From positions 950,136 to 1,014,135 of the forward strand of contig NC_073746.1 of NCBI RefSeq assembly GCF_029784135.1: DNA of 64,000 bases, read 5' to 3'. This document shows, one piece after another, positions 20,478 through 33,184 of this stretch. The position numbers were made by a program, and so were the translations under genes. The notes beneath the pieces are model-generated. The model searched no databases and had not been told where the DNA came from. It was given only the letters and a program-made list of their open reading frames with translations. This DNA comes from Toxorhynchites rutilus septentrionalis. Taxonomy: Eukaryota; Arthropoda; Insecta; Diptera; Culicidae. Each line of letters opens with the position of its first letter. The first letter of the stretch is position 1.

Positions 20478-21282
20478 AGGTACTTCACTGATGGTTCCTC
20501 TATGAATGAGTTTACAGGATTTGGAGTGTTCAACGAATTTTTTAGCACCTCCCACAGTCTTCAGAATCCTTGCTCAGTGTATATTGCTGAATTGGCAGCA
20601 ATACACTGGACGCTGGACAGCGTCGCCTCACGACATGTTGAACACTATAACATTGTAACGGATAGTCTTAGCTCTGTCGAAGCTCTCCGTTCAGTGAGGC
20701 CGGAAAAGCATTCGCCGTACTTCCTTGAGAGAATACGAGAAATTTTGAGTGCTTTAACTAGACGCTGTTACGTCATTACCTTTGTCTGGGTCCCTTCACA
20801 TTCCTAAATTCCGGGTAGTTAGAGGGCTGACTCATTGGCAAAGGTAGGTGCAATTAAAGGCGATATTTATTGGCGTTCTTTAGTCCGTAAAAATACCATC
20901 GCTAACTTGCAACGTAAGTGGAACGAAGATCAATTGGGCCGGTGGCTTCACTCGATTATCCCTAAGGTGACAAGTCTGGACTTGAATCGCGACTTTATTC
21001 GCACCTTCTCTCGACTCATGTCCATGTTCGCTAGACGCGCTACTTTTTCGTTTTAATCTTGCCGATAGCATTATCTGTGCTTGTGGCCAAGGTTGCCACG
21101 ACATCGAACACGTTGTTTGGTCGTGCGAGTTGTATCTTGTCGCCAGATCGAATTTAGAGAAATCTCTTTGGGCCGGAGGAAGGCAGCCCAATGTGCCGGT
21201 GAGAGATGTGTTGGCTCGGTTAGACCTTGATTACATGTCTCAAATATATGTTTTCCTTAAAGCTATCGATCTTCGAATGTGA
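20478..21282 (+). pseudogene. RNase H and C-terminal part of I-clade ORF2, broken
   Basis: Readable stretches include YFTDGSSMNEFTGFG, VYIAELAAIHW and IVTDSLSSVEALRS of the RNase H domain, then FVWVPSHS followed by a stop at about 20805. A second stop lies just beyond. Later pieces are RADSLAKVGAIKGD, LGRWLHSIIPK and the C-terminal CACGQG region in shifted frames. Relative to 53686-55041 it lacks about eight residues after GDIY and six after IIPKV. It cannot give a functional enzyme. Confidence 0.88.
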
Positions 21283-21375
21283 TTGTCCTTATATCCTTAT
21301 ATTCTCCTTTTCCTTTTCCTTCGCGAGAAATCAAATCCCTTCTTACTAACAATACAATAAGGTGAAATGTAAATT

Positions 21376-23256
21376 CAGTCAACTCTCCCTAACTCGATGT
21401 TCTGTATCTCGATATTTTCCCTAACTCGATAGATTTCATGGCACCTTCGATTTTACAAGCATTCTTCTCTCTATAACACGATACCTCCCTAACTCGATGC
21501 CTCTCTTACTCGATGTGTTTTGAGTCATTTTTCCATGGATTTTCCCCTCCCTAACTCGATTGATTTTCGCGTACATGTTTTTGTGCGTTATTACCTCAGA
21601 TTTCAATTTCCCTTGAAAGTGAAGACGGAGTGTTCGTGTCATCAAACAATTTCCTTTCAAGTATGGAAAACCACGAGAAACCTTTCAAGCGAACAATCAA
21701 AACGCTAACCATTGCGCAAGGTTTGAGCATCATCGAGCAGGTTGAAAAATATGGACGGAAGGGGCCTGAAGCTGGAAATAATTTCAGTATTGCACAAAGT
21801 GCGGTATCAACACTACTCAAACTAAAGTAAAAATGGAATCGGAATGGAAAATTGTATCTAGACCAAAAGCATATAAGGTTGGTCAGAATCGAAGAGCTGG
21901 AGCGATCAATGAATTTTTGTCTTGTCAAGCTAGACAAAATAATTTACCCCTCTTCTATTCTTCGGCTTGAGAATTTGTCCAGAAACTGGGAAATCCTAAC
22001 TTTAAAGCACATCCAACATGGACGGGAGTGATATTCCGCTGGCATAATTAATGTGTCGTGAGCGATGTCGACGGTACAATACCGTTCGATTGCTCAATGT
22101 CTTTTAATACTTAGCGCAAAAAGGGCCAAAACGTGATTTGCTGTGATCTGATGCCAGATACCGATATACTAGAAAGTGTTGAAAAACCTGAGAAAAACGC
22201 TGAAGATAGTAGTTCTATTGAGATGTCAATTCGAACGTTAAATCAAACCTGAAGAATATGTCCGGAATATTGAAATCAACTGAAAATGTTCCTGTGAAAT
22301 TATTCGAACATTTCTTTGTGATTGAACAGTTCCTGCGTGATCGTTACAATTCAGTTTGAGTAACATACTTAATCAATATTTTCTTTGTTAACCTAGTGCC
22401 TCGTGCAAGTCGGACTCGATTATATACAAACTCGATTATATATGATTCGATTATGTAAAATTTAGGACTCGATTGTATACAGTTTGAAAAAAAAAGTTTT
22501 TTTTTTATAATTCAAATATGAATAATTTCAAGAAAAAAAAATAACCTTTCAGCATTAAGGTGAAATTTAAGTGGCTTTTATAAGTACAGTGGGTTAAAAA
22601 TCGCGATTTTTGAAGATTTCGATTGAATCTTCATCAGGAATTGTTTATATCGATATTGCAGCGAAATTAAGAGAGATAGAAGTTGGGCGTCAATGAACAA
22701 ATTGTAGTGAGGTTAGAGAGCTTTAATTTAATTGATAGAAACAATCAAGTTTAGTATTAATTTTTAGGATAAAATTAATAATTACAAATAAAAAAAAACT
22801 TTTAAATTTTCCACTTAAAAAATGTTTAATCCACTAATTTAGATGTTCCACTACTATATCCTGTACTAAATTTTCTCATCTTTCAAATGAAAGCAACAAA
22901 ATCGGATTACGTAGCATACCTTTCAATGTAGAGTCAGTTTGAGCCAACAGAATCCGAAACAAAGAAAAAGTTCTATAAGTCTGTCATCGTTGAAATTCTA
23001 ACATATGCGTAAAAGGATTTTTTTCGTGAAATATAATCGTCTATCACCTCCTGAAAGATTCTGGAAAAAATATTTTTTTTATATTTTCACTTTAAGGGAA
23101 TGAATCAAAAATTCAAATTCATACCATAATTGGGACACTTACCCTAATATATGACAATTTGAGACATAAAAAAAATTAGGAAAAAATGTTCTGTATCTCC
23201 CTGTACCTCCCTAACTCGATGGTCCCTTTGGATATCGAGTTAGGGAGAGTTGACTG
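21376..23256 (+). mobile_element. Pogo/Tigger-type element nested in LINE 3' region
   Basis: 1881 bp with termini CAGTCAACTCTCCCTAACTC on both ends, giving a terminal repeat of about 23 bp ending CTCGAT. TA follows the right end (23257-23258); the left target reads TT (21374-21375), probably a mutated TA. The motif CCCTAACTCGAT recurs several times within 200 bp of the left end and near the right end (around 23210), a layout expected for transposase binding sites. 22413-22478 has a further run of 'actcgattatata' motifs, possibly a fragment of another family. Most of the transposase gene is gone. Confidence 0.88.
21663..22330 (+). pseudogene. Pogo-type transposase N-terminus (CENP-B-like HTH), decayed
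   Basis: ATG at 21663 opens MENHEKPFKRTIKTLTIAQG, then a helix-turn-helix with NNFSIAQSAVSTLLKLK, ending in a stop at 21830. This is the wording of the CENP-B N-terminal HTH that pogo/Tigger transposases use to bind DNA. Beyond the stop, SRPKAYKVGQNRRAGAINEF and FVQKLGNPNFKAHPTWTG match the second CENP-B-type HTH, with stops between. No DDE catalytic region was found, so the enzyme is dead. Confidence 0.7.
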
Positions 23257-23391
23257 TACATATTAGATATAAGATATCCTTATATCTCTTCCTTTTCCTG
23301 AAAAAAATATGTCACCCTTCTAAACTCGAGCAAACCGCGAGTAATCGGTTCTCTACTTCATTAACATTGGAATTAATGAAAAATGTTTATA

Positions 23392-24526
23392 CAGTGCAAG
23401 CTCTCTATAGCGACATCGCAAGGGACCGTCGGTATAGAGAATTGTCGCTATAGAGGGCTTAAATGTCGCTATAAGGAGAGAAACGCCCAAGCTCACGCAC
23501 AACAATCAAATTATATTAGAAACAAAAGCAATTGATGACTAACCATCTTGAAACAAAAAACATTAAACAATGAATATAAAATTCAGCTCATTCGTTCGAT
23601 ACAACGATTTTTCTAGATAGAAAAAAGTAATAAATTGTTAATTGATTTTTTTGTTAATAAACCAGCATAGATAATCTGAAAAGCATATGCTTGCTGGGTG
23701 AGCTTATAGTTCCATTGTTGAATGCTCCGTCAGGCTCTGATTCAATAAATGATTGATTTTATTTATCTCATCGCCGAGCAAAATATACCAATTGAACATC
23801 ATTGAAGCCAACATTCTTGCCCTTTTCACGACTCTAGTCCATATTTTTGATAATGAATGAATTCGCATTGTGCGGCACATTGAATTCATTAGACAATGTT
23901 GTCTTTTTAGCACCCTTTTCGAACCATTGAACTATGTCCAATTTATTTTTAACGTTGAAGATTTTCGTGTATTTCAACCCATTTTGAGCAGTGAATGCTT
24001 CCGAAGTGAACGATACTTCATTGCTTGAATTTGGTATCAATAGCCTTATCCATATAACAATTGCGCAAACAATACATTCATTTTTAAATTTATTGCATAT
24101 TTGATGCAATTTCATTCTAGGACGGGATTCTTGTACAACAATTCTTCGATTAATTTGTTTCAATAAGCTTTCCCTATCTTTTACAGTTTAAATTTCTGTT
24201 TTTGTAAGTATCCGAAAATTTAAATCAATTGGGCATGAACAGATGTTCAAAGTTGATTAAACCTTATAATACACAACATAGGCTATTTACGTTCATAGGC
24301 CCTGACATTGATACTATGAGTGGAGTGAATTTGAAAATTGTCGCAATAGAGAATGTTATGTTTTAGTAAACAGAAGCGATAATGTGTCGTTATAGGTAAG
24401 GGTCGTTATAGAGAAATGTCGCAATAAAGAACATAATTTCTATGCGATTTTGAAGAGACCTTTAGACATGTCGTTATAGAGAGATTTGTCGCTATGAAGA
24501 TTGTCGTATAGAGAGAGCTTTGACTG
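23392..24526 (-). mobile_element. Second pogo-type element nested in the same LINE
   Basis: 1135 bp with termini CAGTGCAAGCTCTCTATAGC and, on the complement of the right end, CAGTCAAAGCTCTCTCTATA. TA lies on both sides (23390-23391 and 24527-24528). Subterminal copies of 'gtcgctatagag' and 'gtcgttatagaga' recur at both ends (23420-23475 and 24395-24510). It lies only 135 bp from the first nested element but has different ends, so it is a separate insertion of a different family. Confidence 0.88.
23704..24163 (-). pseudogene. Pogo-type transposase HTH remnant
   Basis: On the minus strand 23834-23971 reads KYTKIFNVKNKLDIVQWFEK followed by LSNEFNVPHNANSFIIKN, the CENP-B N-terminal helix-turn-helix typical of Tigger-like transposases. 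Upstream residues look random and the frame shifts after IIKNMD. No catalytic motif follows before the left terminal repeat. Confidence 0.65.
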
Positions 24527-24590
24527 TAAATATATGTAACAATACATATAGGAATTTGGCTCCTTTAACTTATGTAACTACTCGGCTACG

Positions 24591-27500
24591 GGAGCTCAAA
24601 TATCTCTCCGATCTATGAAAAAATATTATCTAGTCATAAGCTTTCGAAATCTTATATTTTTTCGTTAGTTGTTCAGTTGTCAGTTGTTCAGTGTTTAGAT
24701 TTTCATGGTACACCATATACTTTCCTGTTAAGTGCTACGTTATAAACAAGGCTTTCTGGAAATACATCAATATCAGTTAAAAAAGTATTAACTCTCCAAA
24801 AACGAAATGTCTTTTCGGATTCGAGACCTAGAAAACCCTCAAAAACTAAATGTTTCAAAGGTTTCGTCCAAAAGAAGACATTTAAAATGAAAGTACACTT
24901 AGATACTCTTCATTTGCTGGTAATTGATGACCCGGTTCAAAGAAACGTATTCCAAGTTAAAAATTGTTCACCTTTACGCAAAAAATCGTATCTAAAATTT
25001 GACGAATGGGAATATAAATAAGCATTGCTAGAATTGAACAAAAAAAACGAGAAAACCTTTTCCATGGAAGTGTTGTATACATAACTTGGAGAAAAATTTT
25101 CCTGGACGTTATCTTAGCACATAAATGTAACTATAATTAATATCGAAGAGAGGTTTTTTTGGAACAACATAACTAAATATTATTAATACAACAGTTCTGC
25201 AGAAGATTCCCTTCATGTAGACGAGAACTGATCGGAATTTTTACTTCCCAGAATGTCTATTCGAACAAACAAACGAATATTAACTTTTATCCAAATAAAC
25301 GGACGTGCGAATAGGAAAGGTCCTTTTTCCAAGAACAGGCTAAAAATACCTTTCACCACACACACATACACACTCCCATACAAACATTGGGCCAACACTC
25401 TGTCGGAATATTGTAAATTTCATCACCCATTTCCGTGCACATCTTCGACTGCTTAATATTCTTTGCTTCCTTCGCTTTCTATAACATTACAAGATTAAAT
25501 CCGTAGATATCAACGCAAGTTGTCGTCGGACTGACGAAGATGTGCAGGAAATAGCATGCAGTTCTCGTGAATGCCATTCCGAGCCAGGCCATTCGACAAC
25601 ATAGTTATGAATTTATATCTATCAGTTTATCGCATCAATCTGTCGTCTCCCCTCTAAATATCAGAGCATGGCGACGCACAACAACTTTGCGACATGGTGA
25701 CTCAAGGCGAGACGCAAAGCTTCTACTTCAATTTGAATATTCATGTAGTGTAAAACGTTTTGCTTTTTAGCTATGCATTTCTATCTCTCATCTTGGGATG
25801 ATGCTGAAGAAGCTGGGTAATGGCATGCGCATTAAATTGTTTGTAAACATGCATTTTTATGATTTCTCCTTTCCCTTTTGTTCGATGATTCTGTTATTCG
25901 ATGGCTTCTTCCGGGGATGCGTAATCTAATCTTTGCTAGAAGCGTGACAACCGATAAACACTTAAGTGTTTTTTTCATGCCGGAATGACTCCGGGAACTG
26001 ATTTCCCCCGCGGAACGCTCGGAACACATCGGCGCGTGTAAATACATCCCCCCGCTCTCCAGTAATTGCTTTTCCGATTTGTCACAACTTTCCACTGAAA
26101 GTGATTCCCTGAGGGATCCAATTGCGTAAATTGTACAAACAAAGCCCCACGCTGCATCGAGTAACAAGTTTTGTGAAAAGGAACAACTCTAATGGAATCG
26201 ACCTTGAAAATTTTGTCGCTTCGGAAGCATCCTCCATGTTTGCGGTATGTGTCGACGTGACGATTTGATGGCGGTGTGAACGTGGCCATCGCACGCATAT
26301 TTTCTGCAAACACTCGCTCTGAATTACATCAGTAGCAGCAGCTATCAGTGGGGTATGATGAATGTGCAACCTTGGGGTTCAAACATCCAACCACAACCTG
26401 TCAGCAGGGCCTGGATACTGAACACCAGCGAAAAGCGTACCGATGCAAATTATATTTGATTTATTTTTCAATTGTTTGGAACTGTTATTCGTCTAGCTGT
26501 CGCGAGGGGACAGACAGAAATATCACTGTGTCCCCACGGTTGGGGCGTTGGAGGACAACCGCATAAATTGGCACGGTGTTCTTGTTACGGTAGTGTGTGG
26601 TTTATGTTGGTTTTGAAATTAGTTGAGGTTCAACGAGGACCAGGCCAGTGGCTATCGGCTAGTAGCGATGCAAGAGAGGAAATTCTCAACCCAAGACCAC
26701 ACCCACCTCACCGTCCGATCATTCAAAGCCATCTCTATTGGTTCTCTAGCTCTCAGCATTGTTTGCATTGTCGATTTTTCAACGACGGACGTTCCTAGAC
26801 ATTGCAGTTATTGTCATTATACTCGTTACATTGCTTTGTTATTTTGCATTCCTTGGTCGTCACCCGTTAACCGCTGGCCGTATTGATGTGCGCAGCTTTT
26901 GCAGAAGAATGGTTCGGGGCTTCAGGCCCAGTCCCAACGACGTGCGAATAACTTCACGTCTCAAACGGCCTCCAGTTTTGGAAAATTATTATTAGTCGAA
27001 AGCGAGTGCCGACGACGTCTGCTAGGCTGACATTATTATCGTTATTATTTATATTTGTATTTGCTGGGTGAAGCGCGTCGTGCGGAAACATTTTCGGCTG
27101 TTTACCGCAGTTGACGCGTTTTATGGAGGTTTGACGAAAACAAACGCTTATCAAAATTATGGATGTTTATTTATAACCCCTCAAATTAAAATTGTTGCAT
27201 TGTCTGCCAACGACTGGCAGTTTCTAGTTCAAGGTTTACATTTTTAAACTTTCAGTATATTATGTAGTGTTTTGTCCCGATATTAAAGAGCAATCCAAGC
27301 TCTCTGAGAACAACTTCAATCTCTAGAGCAATAGCTCAACTTTAACATGTCCACAATCTTTAATTTTCTTATAAAGTTTCGAATCCTTAGCAGAGAAAGC
27401 CATTACACATAATGACAGATGACTCCGTTTGATGGAGCAGATCGCAAATTGGTATTGAGTGTAGAGGATGGGAACTCAGTAGGAACGAGAAGAAACCCAT

Positions 27501-27886
27501 CAACAGTTCCATCCCAATTTCCTTTTCGTTCAAAATGTACTGGTAGCTGTTAACGAGGGTGGCTGCTTGTCACCATTAGGGTCGATTTTCTGTCATCTGA
27601 CGTAAATCTGGGTATAGTCACAAAAGCTGGCACGGTTTGCATTTGTGTGTTTCCGAGAATGATATGGCTATATCACTTCCATAAACACGTCAAGTTAGTG
27701 TGTTCCTAACGAAAGTAGAAATATTTGCAACAATTGAAGAAACAGCTAAAATGTTTGATGGAATGTGACCTCGGTAATCATGACCATGTGCTACTCTGAA
27801 TATGGATATTAAATATTGCAATCAGTATATACGAAACCTTTAAATTGATCCACTGAAGCTAGTGCTTAAAAAATAAAAATAGTTTA
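24591..27886. other. Long unassigned stretch
   Basis: Only short overlapping frames in both strands and no shared repeat were seen. 25540-27170 has higher GC than its surroundings and is not visibly repetitive, so it might contain exons or regulatory DNA of a host gene, but no start context, splice pair or protein motif supports a call. 27180-27880 is AT-rich. Confidence 0.3.
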
Positions 27887-28025
27887 TGTCGAAGACATGA
27901 CCGTATTGTTAATATAGGACTACGAAATCATTGCCGGTGGCAACAAACATTACAGAAACTTACAAATGAAACTATTTAGTACAGTCATTCGATGGCACTG
28001 CCAAGGACCGATGAATAAACGCTTG
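27887..28025 (+). repeat. Dispersed repeat, copy A (partner 47478-47580)
   Basis: Shares agacatgaccRYattgttaa, taggact and attgccgg.. ..caaca with 47478-47580 in the same order, as well as actgccaagga followed by gatgaat. Boundaries are approximate. Confidence 0.6.
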
Positions 28026-28069
28026 CGCGAATGATGACATTTTTTTTTTGAGATAACTGTAAATCTCGA

Positions 28070-28600
28070 CTTATCATGCAATTTTAAGACATGTGGCTCC
28101 AAAAAAAAATTTTGAGGACCCCAATTTCCGGTGATTTTTTGTTAAAAAAACGTCTGCAACACTAATAGATGAAGTTCAAATGAGCTAATGTTTTGCATAG
28201 GGTATATTATCGTGCAAATCAACATTTCGCAGCAAGTTCCGAATGAAAAATCGAGATAACTATTTTTATTGGCACCCAAAACCATATTTTTGTCTCGTAG
28301 TCCGGAATTGAAACTCTTGACAAAAAAAAAAATTCGAGATGACACTAGATCTCGACGTTTCATGCAATTTTTTGACATTTGACATCAAATTTATTTTTTT
28401 CTAAAACCCCGATTTCCTTTCGACTTTCAAAAAAACTCAAACTTTGACCGCTTTGCGCCACTCTCCCTTAAGTCCGATTGAGCTGATATTTTGCATACGG
28501 TGTTTTTTCGAGGTGGCAAACAGTTTGTATATGGTAACTTTTTGAAACTTTAGAATCGATTTTTTTCCCATGCATTCATGGGCACCCTAACCTTCACACA
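28070..28600 (-). repeat. Modular repeat related to 39930-41067
   Basis: The phrases attcgagatgacactagatc, tcgacgtttcatgcaat and gtccgattgagctgatattt also occur, in both orientations, at 39930-41067. Two related modules lie head to tail here (about 28150-28230 and 28440-28520). No coding capacity. Confidence 0.65.
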
Positions 28601-29384
28601 CCAAGATAAAAATATGTACGTAAAATATTCTAATACCTGAAAGTTGTAGCTTAATAATGATGCGCATCCCATCGATATGCGTTGATTTTTCACGAAGTTA
28701 CAGCATGTCAAAAATCACTTAAAATTTCCGACTTCGCGCTCTGTTCCTCTAATTTTTTTGTCGAGTGTATATCAATTAAATTAAAAAAATACACTGAAAA
28801 AAAATATTTTTTAAATAAAAATTCGTTTTCCTCAAAAACGTATTTTTTATTCTGTAAGGACTAACAATAACTAACAAGTCATCCATACATCGAAAGATCA
28901 GCACTTTGAAGAATTTCTAACAACTTTTTCATGTTCTGATTGAAAATATTACAACTAATCCTAATTTTGCTATAAGTCAAGATAGCGATATAGTGTATTC
29001 GGCTAAGTTTAAGATAACTATAAAATATGTACATTTGTCAAATACATCAATTTTTTTTTATAAATTCTGAAAATTCACCAGTTCCACGGATATTTTTGAA
29101 GGACTGATATTATTCTCGTTGAAAAATTACTTCTAATGTTTTATTTGTAACTTTTTTGTGCGTGTGAATTCCAGCGATGTTATTGACATGTTTCTTAATG
29201 TAAAAAAAGTTTGCAAAATATTCTAATAACGAGAAAGTACACAAAATAATGTTACGAGTAAAACGGTAGTAGTTTTTCAAAAGAAATTATTGTGAGAAAG
29301 CTATTTTCCTGTCCTTCCGATGTACGCATCACTTGTTGGTTATTGTACGGACTATTCATATTTTTTTCAGAATTTACCAAGAAA
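28601..29384. other. Unassigned, very AT-rich DNA
   Basis: Poly(A)/poly(T) runs dominate. Open frames here are low complexity. No partner repeat was identified. Confidence 0.3.
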
Positions 29385-31510
29385 CAGTTTTTGAGAAAAA
29401 TGAGTTTTTATTTTTATTTTTTTTAATGTAACTTTTTAAAATATAAATATATTTTTAAGCGCAAGTTTAAACAATACATTTCATTCATTGATCTTTTTTT
29501 TCACTCTCATAGTTTTTTTTATAAAAACCTAGCTAACCCGGCAAACTTCGTCCCGCCCATTTACTTGATTAATTCTCGAGTAATGCAGAAATTTGTGTTT
29601 TATTTGTATGGCAGCCACCCCTAAGAGAGGGGGGAGAGGTATCTAACCACCATAGAAACATTCATTGCACCCTAAAGTTTCCATATGCCTAATTTGGTTT
29701 AATTTGCTTGATTAATTCTCGAGTAATGCAAAAAATTGTTTTTCATTTGTACGGCAGCCCCCTCTAAGAGAGGGGGAAGGAGTATCTTAACACCATAGAA
29801 ACATTTATTGCATCCTAAAACCTCCACATGCCAACTTTGGTTTCATTTGCTTGATTAATTCTCGAGTAATGCAGAAATTTGTGTTTCATTTGTATGGCAG
29901 CCCCCCTTTGAGTGGGGGAAGGACTGTCTAACCATCATAGAAACATTTATTGCACCCTAAAACTTTCACATGCCAACTTTGGTTTCGTTTGATTGATTAA
30001 TTTCCGAGTAATGCAAAAAATTGTGTTTCATTTGTATGGCAGCCCCCTCTAAGAGAGGGGGAAGGAGTATCTTATCACCATAGAAACATTTATTGCATCC
30101 TAAAACCTCCACATGCCAAATTTGGTTTCATTTGCTTGATTAATTCTCGAGTAATGCAGAAATTTGTGTTTCATTTGTATGGCAGCCCCCCCTTTGAGTG
30201 GGGGAAGGACTGTCTAACCATCATAGAAACATTTATTGCACCCTAAAACTTTCACATGCCAACTTTGGTTTCGTTTGCTTGGTTAATTTCCGAGTAATGC
30301 AGAAATTTGTGTTTCATTTGTATGGCAGCCCCCCCTTAGAGAGGGGGGAGGGGTCCCAAAATATCACGAAAACCTTCCCCGGCCCCAAAAACCCCTACAT
30401 ACCAATTTTCATGTCGATCGGTTCAGTAGTTTCCGAGTCTATAAGAATCAGACAGACAGACAGACATCACTCCATTTTTATATATATATAGATTTTATTC
30501 TTCGAACAAACTTTTGTAGGTTCTATAGTTTTTTAAATTATTTTTTTATAAAAAAATGAGAAAAATAAACTAAGGCCTCCTCATAAAGTCGTCTAGTCGT
30601 TTTTTTTTAGATTTCAAATATGCAAACTTGCTTAAATGACCAATATTTTTATACCCACAAAGATTCACGGCAATCTGAGAGCACAATCTCCAAAGTCGAG
30701 TTGGCATGAAATTCGTCGAAATCAAAAATGCTTACGTGTGATTCAATTTCACAAAAATACTCTTCATGTTTTTTTTTTGTATGGTTTTTTTTAGGAAAAC
30801 AGAGACGAGAAAAAATAGGACCGTTTTTGAGAAAAATGAATTTCAATTTTATTTTTTTTCAGTGTAACTTTTTTTAAATTCGGTTTGATATTTTTAAGCG
30901 CAAATTTAAACAATATTCTACATTTCATTCATTGTTCTTTTTTTTAAGTCCTATGTTTATGAGTTGGATTTTTTTTTAAATGTTATAAAATCTCAAATTT
31001 TACAAAAAACTTCCACTCAAAAATGATAAGATCCAACAATATTTTTTTTAAATATTACTCTGATTTAAAAAAAACTCTTTTACGAAAAATGAATTCTAAT
31101 TTTTGAAATATATTTTTCAAGTGTATTTTTAAAAATTAGGTTTGATATTTTTATGAAATTATATGAAAATTCGAACAATTTCCTATATTTTATTCTTCGA
31201 ACAATCTTTTGTAGGTCTTATAGTTTTTTTTAATTATTTTTTTTTATAAAAAAAATAGAAATATAAACTAAGGCCCTACTCCTAAAGTCGTCTAGATTTT
31301 TTTAGATTTCAAGTATGCAAAGTTGCTTAAATGGCCAATATTTCTATACCCACAAAGATTCACGGCAATCTGAGAGCACAACTGTCATCTCCAAAGTCAA
31401 GTTGGCATGAAATTCGTCGAAATCAAAAAAGCTTACATGTGATTTAATTCTACAAAAATACTCTTCATGGTTTTTTTTGTGTGGTGTGTTTTTGGAAAAT
31501 CGAGACGAAA
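29385..31510. repeat. AT-rich repeat block with 320-bp direct duplication
   Basis: 30496-30815 and 31193-31510 are near-identical direct repeats (cttcgaacaa.cttttgtagg, acaaagattcacggcaatct, aagttggcatgaaattcgtc). A second motif, gagaaaaatga followed by taagcgcaa.tttaaacaat, occurs near 29388, 30823 and (more diverged) 31075. The repeat at 29528-30492 is inserted in this block. Confidence 0.75.
29528..30492 (+). mobile_element. Interspersed repeat with six 142-bp tandem units
   Basis: It starts near CTAGCTAACCCGGCAAACTT and ends near catcactccatttttatata followed by tag. The interior has six units starting at about 29565, 29709, 29851, 29992, 30135 and 30278. Each begins ttgattaattctcgagtaat and carries ggcagccccc and catagaaacatttattgca. 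The tail holds 'gtttccgagtctataag' and a (GACA)n tract at about 30449-30465. Related starts occur at 49313 and, inverted, at 41912. Ends without terminal inverted repeats are compatible with a Helitron-type or LINE-tail element; the class is unproven. Confidence 0.6.
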
Positions 31511-33184
31511 AAATTCATTCACAACTCTCCCTCTAAAGCGCTTCCGCGTTGAGAAAAATGTCTGCTATTGAGTATTTTTCGCAATAATAATTTCCACTTT
31601 GCTTCTGCGTGTCAGTGCAAGCTATACTTGTTCTGTGCATTGAAAATGAGCAGAAACAAAATGTACATCGGTTCAACAAGATAGCAAAATAGAAACTTAG
31701 GTCGTCTATTGCTAGATTGTTTGTTTGTATAGAGGAGGTCATAGAGACTTTTGTAGTTCATTCGCCTCGAAAATCTTTTGGGAAATTTACGCTAAACCTC
31801 AACTTGTTAGTCTTGAGAAAGTCCATTTGGGAACCTCGCAGCCGTTGCCGTCCGGTTGCTAGCTGATGAATCGTGAATGAGGCGATTATACTTTGTTCCA
31901 ACAGCACTATTATTCCACATTTTTAAAACCACGTCAATCTTTTTTTGGCAACGCATGAAAACAATAAAGATGTATGCGTGTGATGAAAAAAACAGGAAGT
32001 GGGTTATATCTATGGTATAACCGCAAGGGTGACGTAGGACTATCGTTGATTTAGAGATCATTTGTTTGAAGTTGAATCTAAATCCATTCTGAATGAATGA
32101 ATAAATGAATATTTGGGGGACTTCGAAAACGAGAGCGTTACGTTGGAGGCACAAGGTTTTATGCATCCAATATAGGATACGAAAAACATTGTTCTGAAGA
32201 ATAATCTTCAGAAGCTAACCTGCTAACTGTACTTGATTGACAAATCACAAACCAAAATGTATTATATGGATATTTTATGGATAGAAAACATTAAAATAAA
32301 CTCTTTCGCTTGAATGTAATTTTCAATTCCAAGGGGAACTGGCAGATTATTTTCCAGCAACGATTAGATATTTCCACATTTTCCTCGATACTGGAAGCCC
32401 ACCAGTGGTTAATACTAACTCGATAACCACCTGTTAATAGTACTTGATTGAAAAATATTTGGTCACAGTGTTACATGAATAGAAAACATTCAAATAAACT
32501 CTTTCACATGAATGTATTTTTAAATTCCCAGAGGAACTGGCTGATTATTTCCCAGCAATGATTAGATCTTTCCGGAACTTTCTCGATGCTGAATGGCATC
32601 CAAACGGAAAGAATTCCGCGCGTGTATGTGTCGATCCTTTGCCGTCCACCTCCTCCAGCACGTCGATGTCCTCACGAAAAATGAATGTGTCTCACCACCA
32701 GAATATCGCTTGAGTATGCTTTTTGTGTGTGATTGAATCGAGAGAAGGTGTGGTTTACGAAGGCAATTTGGAAGGCAAACTAGAGGGGAATGAACTCTCT
32801 GAGCTCGGAACTTTCGGCGACTGAGCAATAATCGATTGCGGGCGCATACAATATTGGATACGGAAATATCCTACTGATGGGAAAGAATAATCTTCTGAAG
32901 CTATCCTGTTAATTGCGATTGATTGAAAAACCACAAAACCAAATGTATTTGGTCACAGTGTTACATGGATAGAAAACATTCAAATAAACTCTTTCACATG
33001 AATGTATTTTTAAATTCCCAGAGGAACTGGCAGATTATTTTCAGTAACGATTAGATATTTCCACATTTTCCTCGATACTGGAAGCCCACCAGTGGTTAAT
33101 ACTAATTCGATAACCACCTGTTAATAGCACTTAACATATTTGGTCACAGTGTTACATGGATAGAAAACATGAAAATAAACTCTT

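Larger units (their letters stand above)
20476..24590 (+). mobile_element. 5'-truncated I-clade LINE with two nested DNA elements
   Basis: LINE sequence occupies 20478-21375, 23257-23391 and 24527 to about 24590. It corresponds to the RNase H region, C-terminal domain and 3' untranslated region of the element at 53312-59200. The 3' region collinear with 53340-53640 is split by two TA-flanked elements (21376-23256 and 23392-24526). Removing both makes the parts continuous with the reference order. This fixes the relative age: the LINE is older than both insertions. Confidence 0.9.

Noticed and set aside
22398..22480. Separate nested element with 'actcgattatata' repeats
   Set aside because: The motif run is clear but no matching opposite end was found, so boundaries and independence from the surrounding pogo-type element cannot be shown.
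29560..30350. CRISPR-like regular array
   Set aside because: Units are about 142 bp with no repeat/spacer alternation; the whole unit is conserved. It is a tandem repeat in a eukaryotic element.
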